Below, piece by piece: positions 24,508 to 32,277 of a stretch of DNA of 32,749 nucleotides. Each line of letters begins with the position of its first letter. The first letter of the stretch is position 1. This DNA comes from an uncultured Saprospiraceae bacterium (GTDB lineage Bacteria > Bacteroidota > Bacteroidia > Chitinophagales > Saprospiraceae): the NCBI GenBank assembly GCA_937921595.1, contig CAKZTD010000438.1:1-32749 (forward strand), given 5' to 3'. The notes below the pieces were generated by a model. It was not told the DNA's origin. It did no database searches and worked only from the letters and a program-made list of their open reading frames with translations. The position numbers and the translations under genes were made by a program.

Positions 24508-25683
24508 TTGAAAAAGATAATTCTAAAAAGAGGAAAAGACGCCTCCTTACTTCGTTTCCACCCTTGGGTTTTTTCAGGAGCAATTTATTTTAAACCAGAT
24601 GACATTGCAGATGGTGACCCTGTAGAAGTTTTTGATTCAAAAGATGAATACTTGGCTACTGGTCATTATCAAAATGGCAGCATCATGGTTCGTATTTGTT
24701 CTTTTGAAAAAACAAATCTCAAGCAAAATTTCTGGACCAAAAAAATCCAGAAAGCTTATCACCTTCGATCTCTTTTAAACCTCGCGGCAAATGGCACAAA
24801 TTGCTACCGACTCATTCATGGTGAAGGAGATGGTTTACCTGGTTTGATCATTGACATTTACAATACCACAGCCGTTATTCAATGTCATTCCATTGGTATG
24901 TTTTATGAAAAAGAAAAGATTGCACTTGCTATTCAAAAAGTTTTTAACGACGATATCAAAGCGATCTATAATAAAAGTTCTAATGCCTTACCTCCTGATT
25001 TCGGTAAGACGACAGAGAATGATTACCTGTTTGGAACTGGAGAAGATCAGGTTGTTCAAGAGTATGAAAATCAATTTGCGGTCAACTGGGTAACTGGACA
25101 AAAAACAGGTTTCTTTTTAGATCAAAGAGAAAATAGAAAACTACTTGCTCATTATGCAAAAGGAAAAAAAGTATTAAATGCTTTTTGCTATTCTGGTGGT
25201 TTTTCAATTTATGCTTTAAAAGCTGGAGCACAACTAGTCCACTCTGTTGATGTCTCTCAAAAAGCGATGGATCTTACGGATGAAAATGTTACCTTAAATC
25301 AACCCTACGAAGGTCAACACACCTCTTTCACAAGCGATGTAATGAGTTTTTTAAAAGAAACGGACACGGAGTATGACTTGATGGTCGTCGATCCTCCTGC
25401 CTTCGCTAAAAACTTAAAGAAAAGACACAATGCCGTTCAAGGATACAAACGCCTGAACACCTTGGCTATGCAGAAGATCGCAAAGAACAGTATTCTCTTT
25501 ACCTTCTCTTGTTCTCAAGTTGTTGATGAAAAATTGTTTTACAATACCATTGTCGCTGCCGCGATTGAAGCGAAAAGAAAAGTGAGTGTTTTGCATCGAC
25601 TTACTCAACCTGCGGATCATCCAGTGGGTTTGTTTCATCCTGAAGGATCTTACTTGAAGGGGCTGGTAGTTTACGTGGAGTAG
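24508..25683 (+). CDS. rlmI: 23S rRNA (cytosine-C5) methyltransferase, RlmI family
   Basis: SAM-dependent enzyme that methylates C1962 of 23S rRNA in E. coli. It has an N-terminal PUA domain (about 1-75, starting KKIILKRGKDASLLRFHPWVFSGAI-like), the family motif GFFLDQRENR (201-210), SAM-binding VLNAFCYSGGFS (222-233), DPPAF (295-299) and the SCS region with the likely catalytic Cys335. At 391 residues it is full length. The start codon is TTG (24508-24510): the frame is open further upstream but has no ATG, and this start gives the conserved N-terminus. An unusual repeat array lies between its stop and its terminator. Confidence 0.93.
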   Translation: MKKIILKRGKDASLLRFHPWVFSGAIYFKPDDIADGDPVEVFDSKDEYLATGHYQNGSIMVRICSFEKTNLKQNFWTKKIQKAYHLRSLLNLAANGTNCYRLIHGEGDGLPGLIIDIYNTTAVIQCHSIGMFYEKEKIALAIQKVFNDDIKAIYNKSSNALPPDFGKTTENDYLFGTGEDQVVQEYENQFAVNWVTGQKTGFFLDQRENRKLLAHYAKGKKVLNAFCYSGGFSIYALKAGAQLVHSVDVSQKAMDLTDENVTLNQPYEGQHTSFTSDVMSFLKETDTEYDLMVVDPPAFAKNLKKRHNAVQGYKRLNTLAMQKIAKNSILFTFSCSQVVDEKLFYNTIVAAAIEAKRKVSVLHRLTQPADHPVGLFHPEGSYLKGLVVYVE

Positions 25684-25700
25684 ACCCTCCTTCCAGTCGG

Positions 25701-25927
25701 ATAGTGCTTAGATTCGGATCGCTGCGCTCCCGAATAGGGATAGATTGCCTTCGGCAATAGGGATAGATCTCGACAAGTCGAGATAGGGATAGATTCGCTA
25801 CGCGAATAGAAAAATGCACTATGGTAACCTTTCATTCGCGAAGCGAATCTATCCCTATTCACGTAGTGTTTACTATCACTATCGACGCAGTCGATCTATC
25901 CCTATTCGCAAAGCGAATCCTATCACT
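25701..25927. repeat. Array of eight mini-hairpins with an inverted second half
   Basis: Short palindromes alternate with the 12-base spacer ATAGGGATAGAT. First half, spacers at 25734-25745, 25757-25768 and 25783-25794: hairpins at 25712-25735 (imperfect), 25744-25758 (ATTGCC-TTC-GGCAAT), 25767-25784 (ATCTCGAC-AA-GTCGAGAT) and 25793-25807 (ATTCGC-TAC-GCGAAT). Second half, spacer in reverse complement (25847-25858, 25894-25905): hairpins at 25834-25848 (ATTCGC-GAA-GCGAAT), about 25857-25870 (decayed, CAC-GTA-GTG), 25881-25895 (ATCGAC-GCA-GTCGAT) and 25904-25918 (ATTCGC-AAA-GCGAAT). The stems differ but always pair, while loops are free. The two halves face each other; 25783-25807 and 25834-25858 are reverse complements in 24 of 25 positions. 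AGTG (25703-25706) and CACT (25924-25927) bound the element. Confidence 0.92.
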
Positions 25928-25991
25928 AAAAATCAGACAAAAAAAAAGCCTTGAATCAATTGATTCAAGGCTTTTTTTTTGTCTGATTTTT
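25928..25991. terminator. Perfect 64-bp palindrome, two-way terminator
   Basis: Bases 25928-25959 and 25960-25991 are exact reverse complements with no loop: an AAAAATCAGAC outer stem, then a run of A against a run of T, then GCCTTGAATCAA in the centre. On either strand it gives a GC-containing hairpin followed by T-runs. It sits between the convergent rlmI and PorE genes and its last base touches the PorE stop codon (25992-25994). Confidence 0.9.
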
Positions 25992-28397
25992 CTAGAAAGG
26001 GCATCCTACACAAACATCCGTTCGTGGATTAGCATTAGGTTGTGATCTTTCGATATAGTCAGCATCACCAATCGTCCCTACAATTCTGAACTCCGTTCGT
26101 CTATTCAACTGGTGTTCTTCCTCGCTACAAGGAATTAAGTTTTTACAGTTATTGACATTGACTTGTTCGCCATATCCAACTGGTATTAATCGATCTCTTG
26201 AAACACCTTTATTCGTTAACCAACGAACGACCGATTCGGCACGTCTTTGAGACAATCTGGTATTATACCTGTGCGATCCACGAGAATCCGTATGTGATCC
26301 AATCTCTACAATATATTGTGGATTATCGCTTAACATAGTTAATAATTTATCCAATTCAGGTTCCGCTTCATCTCGGATAAATGATTGATTGAAATCGTAG
26401 TATATGTGAACTAGATATGTAACTGGATCACCTTCCACAGGATCACTTGGTCCTCTTACTGGAGGCTCGTCATATCCTTCTTCTCCCTCTTCTCCTTCTT
26501 TAGGAATTGTTGTGTTGTTAACAACTGGTGGCTCAACGATTGTTGCTGGATCGGGCATAATCGTCGGTTGCAAATTCAAATTCACCTGCAAAGTCATTGA
26601 CTCTGTCAAACCACGAGTGCTTTGATCTGTTGCGATAGCAGCAAGGTAATCTACTTTGGTTCCCTTGATCGTATAGGTACATTCTTCTTTTAATTTGAAA
26701 GCGAAAATACCAGTATCATCAGTCACCGCAGTCTGCTCTTCATCTTCGCAGTCATTAGTCAGGGTAAGTTCTACTCCTGCTAAAGGCAACAAGGTCAAAG
26801 CGTCAAAAGCGGCACCTTCCAAAGCAAACTCGATTGCTCGGTTTAATGGAATTTCAACTAGAACTTCCTCACCGATTGGAATGTCTTTGGTACAACCATC
26901 TTTTGCATTGTCTGTATATTCTTCTTTACTTGCTGTAAACGTACAGCAGATATTCATTTTTTGATCGACCGTTACATATCCATCCGCAGCAGTTGTCAAA
27001 GTGTCACCAGAACAACCATTGATTACCATAGCCCCTTCGATAGGCTCATTGGTGTTTTCGTCAAAGACATAAACTTTTACTGGAGATGCCATTTTTCTAA
27101 AAGAATAAATATCATCTCGCCCTACTCCACCTTCACGGTCAGAAGATAAATAACCACAAGTTCCTTCTTCATTGAATACAATTCCAAAATCATCAGAAGT
27201 GGTATTCATTGGGTATCCAAGGTTTTCAATGGTTCCCCATTCACCCTCTTCTTTCTCTTCCATATAGTACAAGTCTAATCCTCCAAGTCCGATGTGTCCA
27301 TCAGAAGCGAAGTATAAACGTTTTGCACCTCCATGATAATATGGAAATAATTCATTTCCTTCTGTGTTGATGGAAGGTCCCATATTCATAGGAGGTCCCC
27401 ATCGGCCATCACCTTTTTCAGAGTAGTACAAGTCCATTCCTCCAAAACCACCTGGCATATCAGAAGTAAAAAATAATTTTTCACCATCACCAGATAATGT
27501 CGGGTGCGCTACCGAGTATTCATCAGAGTTAAAAGGAAGGCTATTTAAATCACCAACTTTTCGATTCTCTCCGATCTCACCATAGTATACTTTTAGTTTT
27601 ACAATTCCTTCATCACTCTTTCCTACTTTTCCTTCGTTATAATTATTACGAGTAAAATAGATTGAGCTTTGATCACTTGAAAAAGTAACCGCAGCATCAT
27701 GATATTTGGAATTTAAATCTTTCGAAAATTTCTCAGGCTGGCTAAAAGTTTTCTCACCACAAGGATCATCTTTCTCTACTGGTTCTGATTTAATATAAAA
27801 CATCTCTAAGAAAGGATTTCCTGTCCATCCATGCTTACGTTTGATCGCTGTACCTTTGTCTCGTTCTGATGCGAAGACCAATCCGTCGCCATAAAGCATC
27901 GGACCAAAATCATCGACATTCGAATTGAAAGGCAAGTTTTGGATATCATAAATCCCTGCGTTTTTGGTTCTCAGTTCTTGCTCATAATCACAAGCTTTTA
28001 ATAGAAACTGTCCCCGAACATCAGCAGGATTATCTTCTACATATTTCTGATACCATTCTTTGGCAAGGTCACATTTTCCATTTCGTTGGAGCATTTGACC
28101 ATAATATAATTTATCATAGGCTTTTGACTCCGGAAGCCGAACAACCTGTCCATACCAGTATTCAGCATTTTCAGTATCGTTTACTTTCCGATAACATTCT
28201 GCAATATTCATTTTTGCATCAGAGTCATCACCTTTTTGTAATACTTCATTATAAATCTGGATAGCATCTTGGTAATTCAGCTGTTCCATATATTGTTTTG
28301 CACGTTTCATTTTCGAAAATTGTCCGAACGAAACGTTACAGGTAAATGCAGTAATTACGGCTGCGAATATCAGTTTTTTAATATTCATTTTATACAT
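25992..28397 (-). CDS. PorE-type T9SS envelope protein (TPR, beta-propeller, OmpA)
   Basis: Envelope protein with the PorE layout: TPR helices (about 28-145), PD40/WD40-like beta-propeller (about 150-435), carboxypeptidase-regulatory-like domains (about 437-520 and 525-608), an acidic Pro/Glu linker (610-655) and an OmpA peptidoglycan-binding domain (about 660-775, with GSHTDSRGSHRYN at 700-712 and NRRTEFRI at 765-772). In Porphyromonas, PorE ties the T9SS to peptidoglycan. The first Met is at 28397; Met4 (28388) begins a standard signal peptide ending near SFGQ and is a good alternative. The PorP/SprF gene lies 45 bp upstream, so they form an operon. The C-terminal tail after the OmpA domain (CVGCPF) carries two cysteines. 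Confidence 0.92.
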   Translation of the reverse strand: MYKMNIKKLIFAAVITAFTCNVSFGQFSKMKRAKQYMEQLNYQDAIQIYNEVLQKGDDSDAKMNIAECYRKVNDTENAEYWYGQVVRLPESKAYDKLYYGQMLQRNGKCDLAKEWYQKYVEDNPADVRGQFLLKACDYEQELRTKNAGIYDIQNLPFNSNVDDFGPMLYGDGLVFASERDKGTAIKRKHGWTGNPFLEMFYIKSEPVEKDDPCGEKTFSQPEKFSKDLNSKYHDAAVTFSSDQSSIYFTRNNYNEGKVGKSDEGIVKLKVYYGEIGENRKVGDLNSLPFNSDEYSVAHPTLSGDGEKLFFTSDMPGGFGGMDLYYSEKGDGRWGPPMNMGPSINTEGNELFPYYHGGAKRLYFASDGHIGLGGLDLYYMEEKEEGEWGTIENLGYPMNTTSDDFGIVFNEEGTCGYLSSDREGGVGRDDIYSFRKMASPVKVYVFDENTNEPIEGAMVINGCSGDTLTTAADGYVTVDQKMNICCTFTASKEEYTDNAKDGCTKDIPIGEEVLVEIPLNRAIEFALEGAAFDALTLLPLAGVELTLTNDCEDEEQTAVTDDTGIFAFKLKEECTYTIKGTKVDYLAAIATDQSTRGLTESMTLQVNLNLQPTIMPDPATIVEPPVVNNTTIPKEGEEGEEGYDEPPVRGPSDPVEGDPVTYLVHIYYDFNQSFIRDEAEPELDKLLTMLSDNPQYIVEIGSHTDSRGSHRYNTRLSQRRAESVVRWLTNKGVSRDRLIPVGYGEQVNVNNCKNLIPCSEEEHQLNRRTEFRIVGTIGDADYIERSQPNANPRTDVCVGCPF

Positions 28398-28442
28398 TTT
28401 TTATTGATCGCTAACTATAAACTTTGGTTAGTAAATTGGTTT

Positions 28443-29441
28443 TTAAAAATATCTAGGGGTTACAGCTTGCTTGGTCACATAGTTGAACTCGTAACCGAGC
28501 ATCACTTCAAATGAACCTTGAGCTGGAGATTGAATTTTCGTAAGGGTATAATCATAAGCTGCTCCGATTCGAAGTCCGTTTGTCAAATAATAAGACGCCC
28601 AGAAATCAACAGAATCAAAAGAACTGGTGCCATTCGTTATTGCTTCTACAGCAGAACGGAATGAGGTACCTACCCATAATGTATTATAAAACAAAAAGGA
28701 TACATCAACGTCAAACTCTGTTGGTGCTCCAATATTTTGATACGCTTCATCTTTATTCGTATTACTTAATAGTCCAACACTTTTCACCAATATTGAAGGT
28801 TTGAAAACGATATTATCTCCTTTGATTGGTACAACAGCTCCAGCACTAAAAAAGTAATGTCTATATGATTTTGCCCACTGAGCAGAGTTAATATTTTCTT
28901 CTCTCAAATCATACTCGATCAAATGTGGTACTCCCATCCCTAGATAAAATTTACTGGTAGAAAAATAAAGCCCAGCACCGAAATTAGGTAGCAAATAATT
29001 AGGCGTCGTTTCTGAAAAAGCATCGTCTACGATTTCTTCTAAAGAAAGCTTTGACCAATCGGCTCTCCAATTCAAGACTCCACCTTGTACACCAACAGCT
29101 AATCTCGCTTTCCCAAAAGGAATACGGTAAGCATAACTTACATTGGCACTTATGGTATTAGTCGGTCCAATGGCATCATTGACGGCACTAAAACCTAAAC
29201 CAACTCGCTCATTTTTCAATGGCGAGTGTATCGTAAATGTTTGAGTATTTGGTCCACCATCTATACCCCACCACTGCGTTCTATGCAGGAGGGAAATAGC
29301 CATGTGATCTTTTGCACCTGCGTATGCAGGATTATAAGCCAAGCTATTGAACATATATTTAGTGAACATCGCGTCTTGTTGTCCGAAGGACGTTGCGCTG
29401 ATGGCCATCAAGCAGATTACCAGTGTGTATATTTTTCTCAT
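28443..29441 (-). CDS. PorP/SprF-family T9SS outer-membrane protein
   Basis: Outer-membrane beta-barrel of the PorP/SprF family. A signal peptide (cut near TSFGQ, residue 21) is followed by the family hallmark QDAMFTKYMFNSLAYNPAYAG (22-42) and HRTQWWGIDG, then barrel strands to the end (a run of FGAGLYF, GLRIGAAYDYTL and VMLGYEF). Length, 332 residues, is typical. SprF-like proteins in Flavobacterium are needed for export or surface attachment of the neighbouring type B sorted cargo. Here the upstream gene encodes such a cargo and the downstream gene is PorE, which fits this function. A CATTTTTG sequence 73 bp upstream resembles a -7 box. Confidence 0.94.
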   Translation of the reverse strand: MRKIYTLVICLMAISATSFGQQDAMFTKYMFNSLAYNPAYAGAKDHMAISLLHRTQWWGIDGGPNTQTFTIHSPLKNERVGLGFSAVNDAIGPTNTISANVSYAYRIPFGKARLAVGVQGGVLNWRADWSKLSLEEIVDDAFSETTPNYLLPNFGAGLYFSTSKFYLGMGVPHLIEYDLREENINSAQWAKSYRHYFFSAGAVVPIKGDNIVFKPSILVKSVGLLSNTNKDEAYQNIGAPTEFDVDVSFLFYNTLWVGTSFRSAVEAITNGTSSFDSVDFWASYYLTNGLRIGAAYDYTLTKIQSPAQGSFEVMLGYEFNYVTKQAVTPRYF

Positions 29442-29589
29442 AATAATAAATATTCTGGTTATGAAAACGGTAATGTATTATGTTGTATGGCCTTGTATAA
29501 AGCATTCATTTTTCAAAAATGATGCTAAGTTTATATCAAGGCTTTTTTATTAATCTATTCTATTAAAAATCAATCCTTTATACTTTATT

Positions 29590-31908
29590 CTATCTACCTA
29601 TGTAAACATAGCCGGATCGTATATCACCTTCTCCGGTATCAAAGACATAGTAGTAAGTACCATCTGGTAAATCTGCTCCTTGCCAAGTTGCTCCCCAGTC
29701 ATTTTGATAATCAGAAACCTTAAGGACTTCATTCCCCCATCTATTAAACACATAAAGCATATGATCAGGAAATTGTTGGACACCATTGATTTTAAAGAAA
29801 TCGTTCACGCCATCGCCATTCGGAGAAAATGCATTGAATATTTTAAAATCTGCATCGGGACAAATTACTGCAATAGTGATCATCGCAGTATCACAACCTA
29901 CAGCGTTGCAAATCACATAAGTAATCTCATCATCTCCACAATAATCATCGTTAGGGACATAACTTACGGTACAATCTGTATTAGAAAAAGCCGTTCCATT
30001 TAATGGTCCTACTCCACCTGAAGCAACTGGTAAAACAAAGAAATTGGTGATTGGCAAATCGACAGGAATACTATCATTCAAACATGAATTTACAATGATT
30101 GAATTATTCAAAGTCGTCGAATCAGTATCATCAAAAGCTATAGGAGCTTCCATCATTACTGCATCTTCAGTTACTGTAACTGCAAATATTGTGGTATCAC
30201 AAATTCCGAATTCATCACAGATCACAATACAGGCACTATCGGTCCCTAGCATAATAGGATTTGCAGTGATGCAGAAAGTTGTTGAATCAATCACAAAATC
30301 TATAGCTTCGCCAGAATCATCTGGACAAATATTTTCTATACTAGTAATGTCTCCTGCTAACTGAGTCGTATCAACACAGTACGTAGGATTGACTGTAATT
30401 CGAATGGTATCCAATACCATTTCAGTTTCTGGTTGCAAAACACAAATTATTGCAAAGGTTGTATCCATTGCTCCTGTATTGTCCGTCAGATAAATACATG
30501 CCGTATCTTTTCCAACATCCATTGCATCATAACCAATACAGAAATTTGTTACATCTACATCAAACATTACTTCCGTTCCTGACATTCCAACACAACCGTT
30601 TTCAATATTGACTATTGGTCCAAATAAATTGGTAACATCCCAATCACAAAAGAAACCTTCTTGATTAACGTAGAGTGTATCATAGTAATAACTAGGTCCT
30701 ACTCTTCTTACTGTTGTATTTATTGTCGTTGTGTCACAATTATTCAAATCATCACAAACCACAAAACAACCTTGCTCTGTTCCTAAACTGGCAAGACCAG
30801 TATAGTCAACACAGAAGTTGATCGGGTCGATTACAAATTCCGTAAATGTTCCTGAAGCACCAGGGCAGATATTATAAATGGTATCCACCGTTCCCATAAA
30901 AATGGATTGATCAACACACCACTGTGCAGATTCTCCGATCATCAAGGTGTCGAAAATCTCTTGGTTACCCATTGCCTGAAGTGATTCAATCATCAAGTAA
31001 GTTGTATCACAAATACCGAAGCCATCACAAGCAACAAAGCAAGCCGTATCGCTTCCGATCAATAGGCCAGTATATAGTACGCAGGAATCACCATTTATTA
31101 ATTGAAAATCTATATTTGACGTTGGACAAATATTAGTGACAGATTCGACATCTCCAGGGAGTTCACTAAAATCTAAGCAAAAGGTTTCCCCAACTCCGAC
31201 AAAAGTATTATCAATCAGTGTATCTAATTGAGCACAACTAGCAACGATAAGCGCAGTATCACTATCTCCAGTCAAACTCTCCGTTACGATGAGCTCAGTT
31301 ACCCCTGAGTTTATAAAAACCATGGTTCCTTGTGGGTCAAAATTATCGTTGTGTCCTAGAATGTTATTTGATCCAATAGCTAGTACAAATACATCCATAT
31401 CTCCATAAGTATTACCTGGCGTTCCTCCAGTAATAATCTTATCTACAGTATTATTTACCCAGTTTCCGGTTGGATCCCAAGAATTCATACTGTCTACTAA
31501 TTCAGGTATATTATTAAATGGAGTAGAAAATACCGAAGCATTGATTTCCCAAGTTTGCAAAATATAAGGGCCTAAGTCTCCTTGGCCGAATAAAGTCGCA
31601 TAACTATAAAGATTGGTGGTATCAAAATCACAGGGAGCAATTCCATTTGTGTACTGGGCTCCATTAACCGTAACTTGATAATTACTTATATCATCCAATG
31701 CAATGCCCATGCAGACTTCTGCTGTTGCAGCACAATTAATAAGATTAAACAGGAGGGTATCCTCCAGATTTAAAATAGGACCATTTAAAATTGGAAAATT
31801 AAAATTGTGCTCACTTAAATTGGTGTCTGATCGCCCATCTACATTTGAAGGGGATATTAAGATCATAAACATTAAAACAGTGAAACACCGTGTACATATT
31901 TCTCTCAT
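29590..31908 (-). CDS. Surface protein with four ~90-residue modules, T9SS type B sorted
   Basis: Large secreted surface protein. After a signal peptide (hydrophobic to about residue 20, cut uncertain) and a beta-rich head (about 40-225), four Cys-rich modules repeat with a period of about 90 residues. The DTL/DTI marker falls at 229, 320, 410 and 500, and each module carries an NICP-like and a CDxxGxCDTT-like segment. An Ig-like or cadherin-like region (about 587-683) precedes a type B (gliding-motility-associated) sorting domain (AFSPNGDGVNDFF at 693-705, through FNRWGN, LPDGTYYY and GYVYIGR). The role is probably adhesion. Its PorP/SprF and PorE partners follow directly. A CATCTTTG near 31945-31952 resembles a -7 box about 37 bp upstream. 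Confidence 0.9.
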   Translation of the reverse strand: MREICTRCFTVLMFMILISPSNVDGRSDTNLSEHNFNFPILNGPILNLEDTLLFNLINCAATAEVCMGIALDDISNYQVTVNGAQYTNGIAPCDFDTTNLYSYATLFGQGDLGPYILQTWEINASVFSTPFNNIPELVDSMNSWDPTGNWVNNTVDKIITGGTPGNTYGDMDVFVLAIGSNNILGHNDNFDPQGTMVFINSGVTELIVTESLTGDSDTALIVASCAQLDTLIDNTFVGVGETFCLDFSELPGDVESVTNICPTSNIDFQLINGDSCVLYTGLLIGSDTACFVACDGFGICDTTYLMIESLQAMGNQEIFDTLMIGESAQWCVDQSIFMGTVDTIYNICPGASGTFTEFVIDPINFCVDYTGLASLGTEQGCFVVCDDLNNCDTTTINTTVRRVGPSYYYDTLYVNQEGFFCDWDVTNLFGPIVNIENGCVGMSGTEVMFDVDVTNFCIGYDAMDVGKDTACIYLTDNTGAMDTTFAIICVLQPETEMVLDTIRITVNPTYCVDTTQLAGDITSIENICPDDSGEAIDFVIDSTTFCITANPIMLGTDSACIVICDEFGICDTTIFAVTVTEDAVMMEAPIAFDDTDSTTLNNSIIVNSCLNDSIPVDLPITNFFVLPVASGGVGPLNGTAFSNTDCTVSYVPNDDYCGDDEITYVICNAVGCDTAMITIAVICPDADFKIFNAFSPNGDGVNDFFKINGVQQFPDHMLYVFNRWGNEVLKVSDYQNDWGATWQGADLPDGTYYYVFDTGEGDIRSGYVYIGR

Positions 31909-32277
31909 ACTTGTAGTATTTGAACTTAGCTTTTTACTCTAACACAAAGATGGTAGTAGTTAAAAGGAAAAATATCAGTAGATTGGGTGCTATAGTGATA
32001 TTAGGAATATATTAGATACCTAATAATAACAATAGAGAAATAACCGAAAATCATGCCAATTACATTAAAATAATCCTTTATGTGGGGCCAGTTTTCACAA
32101 TACATTTTGCATAATTTTCAACTTGATTAGAGAATCATTCATATTGCAATAAAAAATCTTTGTATTTTGCAGTATGTCAATTATTTAAATATTTCAATAT
32201 AGTATAAGTATTGTTTTTTTATGTCCCTATTGACTTTATTAAAGAAACGTTAAAAAAAATATCCTCAAAAAAGTACC
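31909..32277. other. Divergent intergenic region
   Basis: 369 bp of AT-rich sequence between the type B surface protein gene and the MOSC gene. It contains the promoter-like CATCTTTG (31945-31952, minus strand) and a short inverted repeat ATTAGG...CCTAAT (near 32000-32025). No small gene or strong RNA structure was found. Confidence 0.45.

Larger units (their letters stand above)
25684..25991. other. rlmI 3' region with repeat array and palindrome
   Basis: 308 bp between convergent genes. It holds nothing but the mini-hairpin array (25701-25927) and the terminator palindrome (25928-25991), which are described separately. Open frames across it translate the repeats and are not genes. Confidence 0.9.

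Noticed and set aside
25737-25745. I-SceI-like homing endonuclease sites (TAGGGATA)
   Set aside because: Only 8 bases agree with the 18-base site and the rest differs; the match is due to the spacer repeat.
25734-25918. CRISPR array
   Set aside because: The constant part is only 12 bp, the variable parts are short palindromes of 15-18 bp, the constant part switches strand in mid-array, and there is no cas gene.
25601-26045. Small proteins encoded across the repeat array
   Set aside because: The frames translate the repeats as runs of SIPI and IYPY, overlap rlmI or the terminator, and have no start signals.
29226-29553. Plus-strand open frames over the porP start
   Set aside because: They are antisense to a clear signal peptide and PorP motif and run into AT-rich intergenic DNA.
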